This document shows, in pieces, positions 25,442 through 34,668 of a DNA stretch of 64,000 nucleotides. The notes under the pieces are model-generated. The model had not been told where the DNA came from. It made no database searches and saw nothing but the letters and a program-made list of their open reading frames with translations. The first letter of the stretch is position 1, and every line of letters starts with the position of its first letter. The position numbers and the translations under genes were made by a program. Source of the stretch: CAZXLT01 sp964641545 (GTDB lineage: Bacteria > Patescibacteriota > Saccharimonadia > Saccharimonadales > AWTP1-31); NCBI GenBank assembly GCA_964641545.1, contig CAZXLT010000003.1:1-64000 (forward strand). The letters run 5' to 3'.

Positions 25442-28438
25442 ATGGCTAAGACCAGCAAACCGGGTTCGAATCGTGCAAAACGTAACATTCATACAACTCG
25501 AAGCGGCAAGACATTCAAAGTAAACAGAGGGCTTGTCCAAAGGTGGGTAAACAGCAAGGACGCTAAAGAGCAGCGAAAAGCCCAAAGGATGGCAGGGCTT
25601 CCCAAGGGGCGTGTTAAGCGCTTTTTGTATCACTTCCAGCCAAAACGCATGTACCACTACTGGTTTAGCCGAGACGGCGCAATTATGGCGCTCAAGCTTG
25701 CTGGCGCAGGCTTTGCTGTTGGCTTTTTGGTTCTGTTAGGTTTGTTTGCATACTTCCGCAAAGACCTACCGAACCTGCGTGATATTTCTGGAAATAATAT
25801 TGGTGGAAGTATTCGTTATTACGACAGAACCGGTCAAACACTGCTTTGGGAGGATTATGACGCTGTAAAACGAATTCCAGTAAAAAATGACGCTATAGCA
25901 CAGGACCTTAAAGATGCAACGGTGGCGATTGAGGACAAAGACTTCTTTAAGCATGGTGGATTTGACGTGCGCGGCATAACAAGAGCTGGCGTAAATAACC
26001 TCATGGGTAAAAGTAGCACCCAAGGTGGGTCCACTATCACCCAACAGCTCGTTAAGCTTACGCAAAACTGGACGCGTGATCGTAGCTATACTCGAAAAGT
26101 CAAAGAACTTATATTGTCTGTTGAGCTGGAACGAAGCTACTCAAAACAAGAAATTCTTACCGGATACTTGAACACCGCCCCGTACGGCAATGTGCAGTAT
26201 GGGGCTGAAGCTGCATCGCGCGATTATTTCCAAAAGTCAGCTAAAGACCTCTCCCTGGATGAGTCTGTGTTCTTGGCTGCGATACCCAAATCACCCTCGT
26301 TCTACTCGCCATACGGTGCTTATTTTAAAGACAATGCCAACGAGTCAAAACCTGCGCTCGTAGGTCGTATGCAATACATTCTTGACCAAATGGTGCAGCA
26401 AGGCATGATTACCAAGAAAGAACGAGACGACGCGAAAAAAGTTGATGTACTAGCAAAAGTAAAAGAACCTCAAGCAAAATATGCTGGAATAAAAGCTCCG
26501 TGGTTCGTGCTTGCTGCTAAGCAACAATTAGAAGATAAGTTCGGTGACCAAACCGTAAAGCGTGGCGGTTGGACAGTGACAACAACTCTGGACATGGACA
26601 AGCAGAAACTTGCCGAGGACCAGGTTAATGCCGGGCTTGCACAGGTACGACGACAAGGTGGTGATGTAGCAGCATTTGCGGCGCAAGATGTTAAAACGGG
26701 CCAGATGGTCGCGTTAGTAGGTGGTTCTGACTTTACAAACCCCGATTATGGTCAATTTAACTATGCCACTTCACCGTTGCCTCCAGGTTCTAGCTTTAAA
26801 CCGTACGATTATGCAGCTTTAATCGAGCACAGCAACAATGTTGGCGCAGGAACGGTGTTATATGACACACAAGGTCCTGTTGACGGGTACCCATGCACGA
26901 ACAAAAACAATCCTAAGGGTGACAAGAAAGCGAACTGTTTGTGGGACTACGATTTTCGGTATCCCGGACCAATGACACTTCGGTACGCACTGGGTGGCTC
27001 GAGAAACGTACCTGCCATAAAAGCGATGCTTATTGTTGGTGTTGATAAAACTATTCAGACTGCTGAAAAACTAGGGCTTAAAAGTGGTTATAAGTGTTAC
27101 GAAGACGAGAAAAACACCAAAGAAGGTCCATGCTATGCGTCGTCTGCCATTGGTGACGGAGCATTTCTACACCTCGACGAGCATGTACATGCCTACGGCA
27201 CGCTTTCGCGCAACGGTGCCAACATACCACAAACTTATATTCTAAAAATAACCGATTCAGGTAGCAAGACCGTTGACCAGTGGAAGCCAACGAAAGGTGA
27301 ACAAGCGGTGCGTGCAGACACTGCTTATATTGTGTCAGATATGTTGAGTGATCCAAATGCTAGCTACTTCCCTGCAGGCCGCAAGCCGCACCGTTACAAA
27401 AACTGGAAGTTTGCTATGAAAACTGGAACAACCAACGACAACAAAGACGGCTGGATGATGGGCTTCTCGCCGCAGTATGCAGCTGGAGTTTGGGTTGGGT
27501 ACCACACCAGACAAAAAGTTATGAGCGGCACAATGGAAGCAATGACACAGCCTATCTGGCAAGGATGGATGAACAAAGCGCACGACAACATTCCGGCGTT
27601 TGACCGCGAAAAACCAGCAGGAGTGCGCACTGAAGCAGCCTATGTTGTACGAAGTCATGTCGGTATTGGATCTGTCGAACCAAGTCCTGCAACTGACTTA
27701 GTACCGGGTTGGTACAAGAACGATCGCAAAGCCGACAATAGCGCTAAGACGATAGACAAAGTTTCTAATAAAATTGCAACTGACTGTACGCCAGCACTGG
27801 CGCGTGAAGAGAATAAAGACACCGCGGCCAATACATTTTCGGTTGATCGATTTGTTGCCGGTGGTAATGGCAATGGAGACAAGGATGACATCCACAAGTG
27901 TGAAGACAGCAAACCAGGCATTTCCCTGCGTGCTGTAGCTAATGGATCGAGCTATGACCTGTCTGTAGACGTTTCTCAAGGAACTCACCCAATTAATAGC
28001 GATAAGTTTAGAGGAACAGTTAACTATATCCTAGATGGACAAACAATTCGTAGCTTTAATATTGACGGTGCCGGTTCAGGACTTGCCGCCTTCACCTATA
28101 CACCTGATTTCACTGGATCAAAAGCTCTGAGCGCGCAGGTTATTGACAGCGTGCTCTACGATGCAACAAGCGATAACGTAACACTGGAAGCGGTTACAGT
28201 CAGTTCTGCGCCTTTCACGGTAACAGCAACTCCTACGGGTGGTAGTAAGTATAAGTTCACATGGTCTTCTGGAGGTACAGGAACAATTACTGTGTACACT
28301 TCACCTAATAGTGCTATCTGTAGCGCATTAGCAGCTGCGAGCGGTTGCCCTAATGCTAGTGGCTATACTGTATCTAATATATCGGGTGCGTATGCTAAAG
28401 ATAGTGCAGACAATCAAGTGACCGTTTCTGGTCCTTAA
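25442..28438 (+). CDS. Class A penicillin-binding protein (PBP1a-type)
   Basis: 998 aa bifunctional peptidoglycan synthase. A basic cytoplasmic N-terminus (about 75 residues) is followed by a membrane anchor near residues 80-103. The glycosyltransferase domain has the catalytic Glu in AIEDKDFFKHGG and GGSTITQQLVK. The transpeptidase domain has SxxK (SSFK), SRN and KTGTT. The C-terminal 200 residues, beginning around GISLRAVANG, look like two beta-sandwich (Ig-like) modules, an extension beyond the usual PBP1a. It builds wall outside the membrane. The TAA shares TTAA with the radA stop. Confidence 0.95.
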   Translation: MAKTSKPGSNRAKRNIHTTRSGKTFKVNRGLVQRWVNSKDAKEQRKAQRMAGLPKGRVKRFLYHFQPKRMYHYWFSRDGAIMALKLAGAGFAVGFLVLLGLFAYFRKDLPNLRDISGNNIGGSIRYYDRTGQTLLWEDYDAVKRIPVKNDAIAQDLKDATVAIEDKDFFKHGGFDVRGITRAGVNNLMGKSSTQGGSTITQQLVKLTQNWTRDRSYTRKVKELILSVELERSYSKQEILTGYLNTAPYGNVQYGAEAASRDYFQKSAKDLSLDESVFLAAIPKSPSFYSPYGAYFKDNANESKPALVGRMQYILDQMVQQGMITKKERDDAKKVDVLAKVKEPQAKYAGIKAPWFVLAAKQQLEDKFGDQTVKRGGWTVTTTLDMDKQKLAEDQVNAGLAQVRRQGGDVAAFAAQDVKTGQMVALVGGSDFTNPDYGQFNYATSPLPPGSSFKPYDYAALIEHSNNVGAGTVLYDTQGPVDGYPCTNKNNPKGDKKANCLWDYDFRYPGPMTLRYALGGSRNVPAIKAMLIVGVDKTIQTAEKLGLKSGYKCYEDEKNTKEGPCYASSAIGDGAFLHLDEHVHAYGTLSRNGANIPQTYILKITDSGSKTVDQWKPTKGEQAVRADTAYIVSDMLSDPNASYFPAGRKPHRYKNWKFAMKTGTTNDNKDGWMMGFSPQYAAGVWVGYHTRQKVMSGTMEAMTQPIWQGWMNKAHDNIPAFDREKPAGVRTEAAYVVRSHVGIGSVEPSPATDLVPGWYKNDRKADNSAKTIDKVSNKIATDCTPALAREENKDTAANTFSVDRFVAGGNGNGDKDDIHKCEDSKPGISLRAVANGSSYDLSVDVSQGTHPINSDKFRGTVNYILDGQTIRSFNIDGAGSGLAAFTYTPDFTGSKALSAQVIDSVLYDATSDNVTLEAVTVSSAPFTVTATPTGGSKYKFTWSSGGTGTITVYTSPNSAICSALAAASGCPNASGYTVSNISGAYAKDSADNQVTVSGP

Positions 28439-29778
28439 ACTTCTAAGAAAGTATTCAACGCTGAACGGACATCTTTAACCGCAGATAGCATACTGTTGGA
28501 TTTTGCGTCTCTACTTTTAGGCCCAATCACTAGTTTAAAACCAAGCTTCCTTGCTTCAGCGATTCGCTTGTCTACAAATGGTACGTGGCGCACTTCACCT
28601 GATAACCCAACCTCACCAAATACGACAGCATCCTTTTTCAGTTGCATACCTTTGCTGGCACTTGCTATAGCCATACAAATAGCCAGGTCAGCCGCAGGTT
28701 CGCTTATTTTTATGCCCCCGACAATATTCACGTATATGTCTTGTTCAGCTAAAGAGAGCTTCGTGCGACGCTCTAGCATGGCGACAAGTAAATTCACTCG
28801 ATTAAGATCAATTCCACTCGCAGCGCGCTTAGGATAGCCGTAGCTTGTTTTATTCACTAAGGCCTGGACCTCAACCAGAACTGGTCGAGTGCCCTCCAGG
28901 GTCGCAAGTACAATTGAACCATCATTAACCTGTCTTTCTGATAAAAGCGCGGCCGAGGGATTGTCTACGGGCTGCAGGCCGCTGTCTCGCATTTCAAAGA
29001 TCCCAGCCTCGTTTGTTGAGCCATAACGGTTTTTTACGCTTCGGAGTAATTTAAAGCCACCGTAGCGGTCACCCTCCAGTTGTAATACAACGTCTACGAC
29101 ATGTTCAAGAACTTTTGGACCGGCTATAGAGCCTTCTTTTGTGACGTGCCCAACTATAACTATCGCTGTATTGCTGGCTTTCGCAGCTTCACTTATGAGA
29201 TGTGTGCTATTTGTGATCTGGCTAATTGTTCCCGGTGCAGAGCTGACTACACTAGTTTGCAGGGTTTGGATCGAGTCTACTACAACAAGGTTATAGTTTT
29301 TACTGGCAATACTGGTTGCAATATCTTCTGCGTTGACTGAGCTGGCCAGCGCAAGACCTTTGCTTGTTGCATTGAGCCGTCGGGCGCGAAGTCCCACTTG
29401 GTGCGTCGATTCTTCGCCGCTACAGTAGAGTACACTATTGTTTTGCCCGAGCGCATCGGCAATCTGTAATAGCAGCGTGCTTTTACCAATTCCTGGTTGC
29501 CCTGCAATCAACGTAACACTCCCAGGGACAAAACCACCGCCAAGCACATCGTCTACTTCTAAAATTTTAGTGGTGAGCCTCTTTTCAGGACTTACGCGTG
29601 TAACCTGTGCCAAGGGTGTAGGCTGTATAGTATGCCCTCTATTCCCTTTTAGACTTGTAACAATTTCTGCCTGTTCTTCAAGAGTGTTCCATTCACCACA
29701 CTGATAACATTTCCCTGCCCAGCTACCTGAGGTCGCACCACAATTAGTACAAACAAAATTTACACTTGGTTTCGCCAT
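28435..29778 (-). CDS. radA: DNA repair protein RadA (Sms)
   Basis: 447 aa RecA-like ATPase that promotes branch migration in recombination. It has the N-terminal four-Cys zinc finger (CTNCG and CYQCG), Walker A GQPGIGKST, the RadA signature KNRYGSTNE (normally KNRFG) and a C-terminal Lon-protease-like domain. The zinc finger here is intact, unlike the sites lost from RpoC. A -10 TACACT ends 10 nt before the ATG. Confidence 0.96.
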   Translation of the reverse strand: MAKPSVNFVCTNCGATSGSWAGKCYQCGEWNTLEEQAEIVTSLKGNRGHTIQPTPLAQVTRVSPEKRLTTKILEVDDVLGGGFVPGSVTLIAGQPGIGKSTLLLQIADALGQNNSVLYCSGEESTHQVGLRARRLNATSKGLALASSVNAEDIATSIASKNYNLVVVDSIQTLQTSVVSSAPGTISQITNSTHLISEAAKASNTAIVIVGHVTKEGSIAGPKVLEHVVDVVLQLEGDRYGGFKLLRSVKNRYGSTNEAGIFEMRDSGLQPVDNPSAALLSERQVNDGSIVLATLEGTRPVLVEVQALVNKTSYGYPKRAASGIDLNRVNLLVAMLERRTKLSLAEQDIYVNIVGGIKISEPAADLAICMAIASASKGMQLKKDAVVFGEVGLSGEVRHVPFVDKRIAEARKLGFKLVIGPKSRDAKSNSMLSAVKDVRSALNTFLEV

Positions 29779-29807
29779 TGTAAAATCAAGTGTAACAAAT
29801 CGCTAAA

Positions 29808-30785
29808 CTATTTAGTATCTTTGGTAGAGATTCGATTATCTAGCGCCTTAACGAGAGCTTGCGCTTCCTCGGCGACGGCGTTTCTTTCGTTAAGTACTGT
29901 TTTATAGGTGTTTACCAAGTTTCTCGTTTTATTAACTAGGTTATTGTATGACTGGATCATCGCGTTGTAGCCAGGCACTGCTGCGTTATACTCGTCAACG
30001 TGATTAGCACTTCGTAAAGCAATGACCCGTTGTTCTTCGGCATCAATCTCGACGATTCGTTTATCTAGTTCTGCATTGTTTGACGCGATATCTTTTTCGA
30101 GATCGCTTAACCTAAGGGTTAATGCTTCCAGCCGTGCTTTTCTGGAAGTGAATTCGGCTTTATAGCCATTCGAATAGTTAACAATCTTTCGTCTGTCAGA
30201 AAAATACAGCCTGTAATGTGCCTCGAGCTCCGCAGGTAAATTGGCTACTTCCGTACCCAGTATAGAATGTAATTCATTTGTGATATCTGCGTTTGCTTGT
30301 TTGTACAGATTAATTTTTTCAGTAACTTCAGTGTTATTAAGCTCTTGGTACGCATTGTTCAGTAATGCTGAGATGCGCTGCTTTTCGTCTGCTCCCATGC
30401 GGTCGTAAGCGGCATGCAGCATCTCATGTGCAGCCGTTACTTCTTCAACACCGTGTAAGCGCTCGTCCGTTACATCCAGGATAAAAATGCCTTTATCGTC
30501 TATATAGCAACCAAGGACGGCTGTTTTTTCATTCTCAGTACAACTGCCGTAGAAGCTGGCCTTATCCTGTAACTGCGGACGATTTATATAAAAGACCCTG
30601 CGCGCCGAATCTACCATAGTTGTGTCGTTTGCTAACTTTGCGATTGCGCTGGGTGCTTGGTAGTTCCTAAGCGCCCACCAGTCAAGAATGGCTTGATAAC
30701 GAACAACGGTATACGCCACTGGCGTAGCTAAAACCAATGTAATTATGGTCGTTGTTACAACCTTTTTTGTTTTACTCATTGTCAC
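29808..30785 (-). CDS. Membrane-anchored HExxH protein with coiled coil
   Basis: 325 aa, unassigned. An N-terminal membrane segment (about residues 9-28) is followed by an exported domain with the zinc-protease motif AAHEMLHAAY (His120, Glu121, His124). Two nearby cysteines (82, 93) could form a disulfide. A possible third ligand is a Glu in the helix ELHSILGTE about 50 residues later. The C-terminal third (about 210-315) is a heptad-rich coiled coil. GTG at 30785 was chosen because TATACT then ends 7 nt upstream; an ATG two codons later is the alternative. A surface metallopeptidase is a reasonable inference. Confidence 0.8.
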   Translation of the reverse strand: MTMSKTKKVVTTTIITLVLATPVAYTVVRYQAILDWWALRNYQAPSAIAKLANDTTMVDSARRVFYINRPQLQDKASFYGSCTENEKTAVLGCYIDDKGIFILDVTDERLHGVEEVTAAHEMLHAAYDRMGADEKQRISALLNNAYQELNNTEVTEKINLYKQANADITNELHSILGTEVANLPAELEAHYRLYFSDRRKIVNYSNGYKAEFTSRKARLEALTLRLSDLEKDIASNNAELDKRIVEIDAEEQRVIALRSANHVDEYNAAVPGYNAMIQSYNNLVNKTRNLVNTYKTVLNERNAVAEEAQALVKALDNRISTKDTK

Positions 30786-30792
30786 GAACTTT

Positions 30793-30798
30793 AGTATA
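30793..30798 (-). promoter_or_regulatory. Leaderless-type -10 box of the HExxH gene
   Basis: TATACT with 7 nt to the GTG start, or 13 nt to the alternative ATG. Confidence 0.5.
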
Positions 30799-30815
30799 CG
30801 CTATTTTCGTAAGCA

Positions 30816-33284
30816 TTATTCCTGTGAAACAGTATAGCTGTAATCTTTGTTCTTGTATGTTACGTCAATGATGTCGCCTTTGGTGTACGCACTATCCAAC
30901 AACCCATGCGCTACCTGGTCTTCAATAGTATCTTGTAAAAGCCTACGCAAAGGTCTCACACCATTATGCGAGTCATACCCTGCCTCTAAAAGCTGTTTTT
31001 TTGCAGCAGCAGTAACGCTCAAGCCTAAACCGTGGCGGGTAAGTCTTTGGCGGAGCTCTTCAAGTTGCAAGTCTAGAATCTTCATGACATCTTTCTTCGT
31101 TAGCGCGCGGAACACCAAGATCTTATCAATCCGGTTCAACAGTTCAGGGCGCAGCATTTTTTTCAGTTCATCCTGGACCTTGTCTTTGTTTCGCGCATGT
31201 AAACTGTCTAAGTCTCGCTCATCAGCGGAACTTTTAGCCTGGAATCCTAGGCTCGCTTCTTTCTGGAGCTTATCCGCCCCTATGTTGCTGGTCATGATGA
31301 TAATTGTGTTACTGAAGTCAACGCTACGCCCTTTGGCGTCTGTTAGTACTCCATCTTCAAGAATTTGTAGCAACATGTTGAAAATTTCTGGGTGAGCTTT
31401 TTCAATTTCATCAAACAGCACCAGACTATAGGGTTGTCTACGGATTTTATCAGTCAGCTGTCCACCTTCTTCGTACCCTACATATCCCGCAGGTGCACCC
31501 ACAAGGCGAGAAGCAGTGTGGCGCTCGCTAAACTCACTCATGTCGATCTTAATCATGGCGTCTTTGTTGCCGAAAAACTCCTTAGCAAGGACTCGAGCGA
31601 GCTCGGTCTTTCCAACGCCAGTTGGTCCAAGGAACACAAAAGATCCTATCGGCCGTTGCTCGCTGCTTACGCCTGAACGATTACGTCTGATCGCTTTAGC
31701 CACCGCTTCGACAGCTTCATCTTGACCAATCACATGCTTGCCTAATGTTTTTTCAAGGCTTAGCAAGTACTTTGCTTCCGATCGGATAACTTTTTGCACC
31801 GGAACACCCGTCCACCTGGCTACGACCTCAGCAATATCGTCGCTGGTCATTACTAAGGCGGGGGAGGATTTACCCGTGATGTGTAACTTTTTAAGATCCT
31901 TTTCGATTTGACTTGCACGTGTTTTAAACTTTGCAGCTTGTTCATAATCTTCACTGTCGACTGCCTCGTCAATTTTTGACTGAACAAGCTTAAGTTCCTT
32001 TTGTAATGACCTGACCTCCGGTGATGTCCTACCCTTGTCTACGCGTAGGTGAGCCGCAGTTTCGTCAAGTAAATCTATGGCTTTATCAGGCATGAATCGA
32101 TCACTAATATAACGATCGCTTAATCGAACAGTGTCCTCAATTACCTCGTTGCTAATTGATACATTGTGAAATTCCTCATAATGCTTTTTTAAGCCCTTAA
32201 GGATCGCTAGAGTTTCCGTGTTTGTCGCTTCAGGCACCTGGATAGGCTGGAATCGTCTTTCAAGAGCTGCATCTTTTTCAATATGCTTTGTATACTCATC
32301 AGTTGTAGTCGCACCAATCACCTGAATTTTGCCGCGCGCCAGTGCTGGTTTTAGAATATTGCCAGCATCCATTGCGCCCTCAGCAGCACCAGCTCCGACT
32401 AACAAGTGCAACTCGTCAATAAATACAATTGTTGACTTATCATTTTCAAGTTCGGCCATTACTTTTTTTAACCGTTCTTCGAACTCACCTCTGTATTTGG
32501 TACCTGCAATCATGCCAGCAAGATCAAGCATCACGATTCTTTTATCTAACAGGCTATCCGGGACGTCTTCTGCAATGATTCTCTGGGCCAAGCCCTCAAC
32601 AATAGCGGTTTTTCCCACTCCAGGTTCACCAATAAGCACTGGGTTGTTTTTAGTACGGCGATTAAGGATTGTAATAACCCGGCGTATTTGATTTTCTCGC
32701 CCGACAACAGGATCCAATTTGTTGTCACGGGCTTGGGCTGTCAGATCCGTTCCAAAGAAATCTAGGGCTGTTTTACGACCCTTTTTACCTTTGCGACGTG
32801 TTCCTGCACTACCTGCTGAGCTTTGCTGTTTATTAAGAAACTGCTCTAACTGACCCATTAAGTTATCAACATCAATATTCATATCACGAAGCAAAATTGT
32901 TGCACGGGCGTTTTTTTGAGTAAGAATACTGTAAAGAATGTGCTCGGTTCCACAGTAGTCCTGTGAATAGTCCTGAGCAATGTCATATGCCATCTTTAAG
33001 GTTAGCTTGGCAGTTTCACTCAAACCTTTTGCGCCCATATTAATCACCATTGTTTTTGGAGTAAGATTTAGAGCCAATCTAGCTCGGTCGAGCGTTACCC
33101 CGACATCTTCAAGAAGCTTTGCACCCATGCTAGTGTCTTGCGCAAGCACCCCTAAGAGCAAATGTTCAGTGCCAATATAAGCACTGCTAAAACTTCGAGC
33201 GATAGCGTCGGCATGTTTTAGACTCTGGAGTGCATTGTCCGTTAGGTGGTTCAAAAATTCTTGGAAGTCTGGTGAGTTTTGCAT
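30816..33284 (-). CDS. clpC: ATP-dependent Clp protease ATP-binding subunit ClpC
   Basis: 822 aa Hsp100 unfoldase. An N-terminal double Clp-N domain (about 1-145) is followed by AAA+ module 1 (GEPGVGKT), a middle region with a UVR-like helix (YEQAAKFKTRASQIEK) that marks ClpC rather than ClpB, and AAA+ module 2 (GPTGVGKT). It feeds substrates to ClpP. ATG 33284 was chosen over upstream codons because TACTAT ends 9 nt before it and the conserved N-terminus starts there. A CIRCE operator overlaps the -35, so clpC and clpP appear co-regulated by HrcA. Confidence 0.95.
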   Translation of the reverse strand: MQNSPDFQEFLNHLTDNALQSLKHADAIARSFSSAYIGTEHLLLGVLAQDTSMGAKLLEDVGVTLDRARLALNLTPKTMVINMGAKGLSETAKLTLKMAYDIAQDYSQDYCGTEHILYSILTQKNARATILLRDMNIDVDNLMGQLEQFLNKQQSSAGSAGTRRKGKKGRKTALDFFGTDLTAQARDNKLDPVVGRENQIRRVITILNRRTKNNPVLIGEPGVGKTAIVEGLAQRIIAEDVPDSLLDKRIVMLDLAGMIAGTKYRGEFEERLKKVMAELENDKSTIVFIDELHLLVGAGAAEGAMDAGNILKPALARGKIQVIGATTTDEYTKHIEKDAALERRFQPIQVPEATNTETLAILKGLKKHYEEFHNVSISNEVIEDTVRLSDRYISDRFMPDKAIDLLDETAAHLRVDKGRTSPEVRSLQKELKLVQSKIDEAVDSEDYEQAAKFKTRASQIEKDLKKLHITGKSSPALVMTSDDIAEVVARWTGVPVQKVIRSEAKYLLSLEKTLGKHVIGQDEAVEAVAKAIRRNRSGVSSEQRPIGSFVFLGPTGVGKTELARVLAKEFFGNKDAMIKIDMSEFSERHTASRLVGAPAGYVGYEEGGQLTDKIRRQPYSLVLFDEIEKAHPEIFNMLLQILEDGVLTDAKGRSVDFSNTIIIMTSNIGADKLQKEASLGFQAKSSADERDLDSLHARNKDKVQDELKKMLRPELLNRIDKILVFRALTKKDVMKILDLQLEELRQRLTRHGLGLSVTAAAKKQLLEAGYDSHNGVRPLRRLLQDTIEDQVAHGLLDSAYTKGDIIDVTYKNKDYSYTVSQE

Positions 33285-33293
33285 ACTGAAACA

Positions 33294-33322
33294 ATAGTAG
33301 CAAACTAGCACTCGTCATGCAA
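33294..33322 (-). promoter_or_regulatory. Promoter of clpC
   Basis: TTGCAT (33317-33322), a 17-nt spacer and TACTAT (33294-33299), 9 nt before the ATG. The -35 and most of the spacer lie within the CIRCE element. Confidence 0.7.
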
Positions 33323-33331
33323 GAGTGCTAG
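33305..33331. promoter_or_regulatory. CIRCE operator (HrcA site) upstream of clpC
   Basis: Inverted repeat CTAGCACTC - 9 nt - GAGTGCTAG, one symmetrical base pair away from the consensus. It is placed over the clpC promoter exactly as the clpP copy is. Confidence 0.92.
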
Positions 33332-33379
33332 TTTTACTTTTGGAGTTTCTGTTGAGCTCTTTTTTAGGAATGTGACTTT

Positions 33380-34537
33380 CTATTCGCCGTGCTCTTCAAT
33401 CGCTTCAAGAAGGCTGCTCTCAAGCTGCTCTTTCTTTTTCAGTTTTGGAACCGCAGGCTTTACTGTTTCGGGTTTTGCTTTTGTGACGCTGCTTTCGGTT
33501 TTTTCTGGAGCAATATCAATGTCGTACCCAGTAAGCTTACTTGCAAGGCGTACATTTTGGCCGGCCTTACCAATGGCAATACTCTGTTGGTCTTCTGGTA
33601 CTAAAACCTCGGCTTTCTTTTCTGTTTCGTTAATTGTTACTTTGCTGACCTTGGTTGGACTGAGCGCATTAACAATAAACTTCTTCACATCTTCATCCCA
33701 AACAACAATATCTATTTTTTCCTGTTCGCCAACTTCACCCATAACGGCGTTTACGCGAGTTCCATGACCGCCTACAAATGTACCAACTGGATCAACACCA
33801 GGTACGCTACTTGCGACTGCAATTTTAGATCGAACTCCTGCTTCGCGGGCGATAGTCTTGATCTCAACCGCGCCGCTCTCCATTTCGGGGACTTCGGCAC
33901 GGAATAAATCTTCAATAAAGTCGGCGCTACCGCGACTGACAACTAATTGTGGACCACGCATACCTCGTTCAACATCTTTCAAAAACACTTTCAGACGTTG
34001 TCCTGGATAATATCGTTCACCCTGAATCTGCTCACTTTTTGGCATAATACCCTGTGCTTTTCCAAGGTCAATGCGCACAATCATTCCCTCGACGCGAGAA
34101 ACAATACCATTGATGATGGTCCCGATTTTATCGTCATATTCAGCCATAACAATTTCGCGCTCTGCTTCGCGGAGTCGCTGCAAGATTACTTGCTTAGCTG
34201 TTTGTGCTGCAACACGTCCAAAGTTTTCAACTTTTTGATGGATTTCTACCTCTTCACCAATCTTGGCATTTTTTCGAATAGTTTGCGCCTCTCCCAGCTC
34301 TATCTCAAAATGTGGGTCGCCAACACGTTCAACAATTTCTTTGCTAATGTAGGCATCGACCTCGCCATTGTTAAGGTTCATCGTTACACGAACTTCTTGT
34401 TCGCGATCACCATAATCCCGTTTATAAGCTGCGGCAAGCGCTTGTTCGACAATTTCTTGTACTGTTGCTTCAGGCAAATTTTTCTCTTCAGCAATGGTCT
34501 TAACAGCCATTGCGAGACCTTTCATATCTAGTTCCAT
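33380..34537 (-). CDS. nusA: Transcription termination/antitermination factor NusA
   Basis: 385 aa RNA polymerase-binding factor. The order is N-terminal domain (about 1-125), S1 domain with GIVSRVEGMIVRIDLGKAQGIMP (about 140-165) and two KH domains (for example GVDPVGTFVGGHGTRVNAV and AIGKAGQNVRLASKLTG). A short charged tail replaces the acidic repeats seen in E. coli. The ATG has AAGGAG upstream. Its leader begins with a hairpin and U-tract that could mediate autoregulation. The following gene is clpC, with its own promoter. Confidence 0.96.
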   Translation of the reverse strand: MELDMKGLAMAVKTIAEEKNLPEATVQEIVEQALAAAYKRDYGDREQEVRVTMNLNNGEVDAYISKEIVERVGDPHFEIELGEAQTIRKNAKIGEEVEIHQKVENFGRVAAQTAKQVILQRLREAEREIVMAEYDDKIGTIINGIVSRVEGMIVRIDLGKAQGIMPKSEQIQGERYYPGQRLKVFLKDVERGMRGPQLVVSRGSADFIEDLFRAEVPEMESGAVEIKTIAREAGVRSKIAVASSVPGVDPVGTFVGGHGTRVNAVMGEVGEQEKIDIVVWDEDVKKFIVNALSPTKVSKVTINETEKKAEVLVPEDQQSIAIGKAGQNVRLASKLTGYDIDIAPEKTESSVTKAKPETVKPAVPKLKKKEQLESSLLEAIEEHGE

Positions 34538-34563
34538 CGTTACTCCTTGTGTGTCAGTTTATG

Positions 34564-34588
34564 AAAAAATCCGGCCAATTGGTCGGAT
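34564..34588 (-). promoter_or_regulatory. Hairpin plus U-tract in the nusA leader
   Basis: Minus-strand stem ATCCGACC/GGCCGGAT (34569-34588, loop AATT, one G-U pair) followed by six T. It begins about 5 nt after the predicted start of transcription, so it could act as an attenuator, a pause site or a 5' stabiliser. Its closeness to the RNA 5' end makes ordinary termination uncertain. Confidence 0.5.
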
Positions 34589-34599
34589 CTACTAAAACA

Positions 34600-34627
34600 A
34601 GTATACCATACTCTGTGTTGTGCACAA
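34600..34627 (-). promoter_or_regulatory. Promoter of nusA
   Basis: TTGTGC (34622-34627), 16-nt spacer, TATACT (34600-34605). The transcript has a leader of about 55 nt with a Shine-Dalgarno sequence, in contrast to the leaderless genes. Confidence 0.6.
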
Positions 34628-34655
34628 TACGCCGTTTTCAGTTACGTACCCATGC

Positions 34656-34661
34656 TAGAAT
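34656..34661 (+). promoter_or_regulatory. Leaderless-type -10 box of the aminopeptidase gene
   Basis: TAGAAT with 7 nt to the ATG at 34669. Confidence 0.45.
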
Positions 34662-34668
34662 TTAATGA

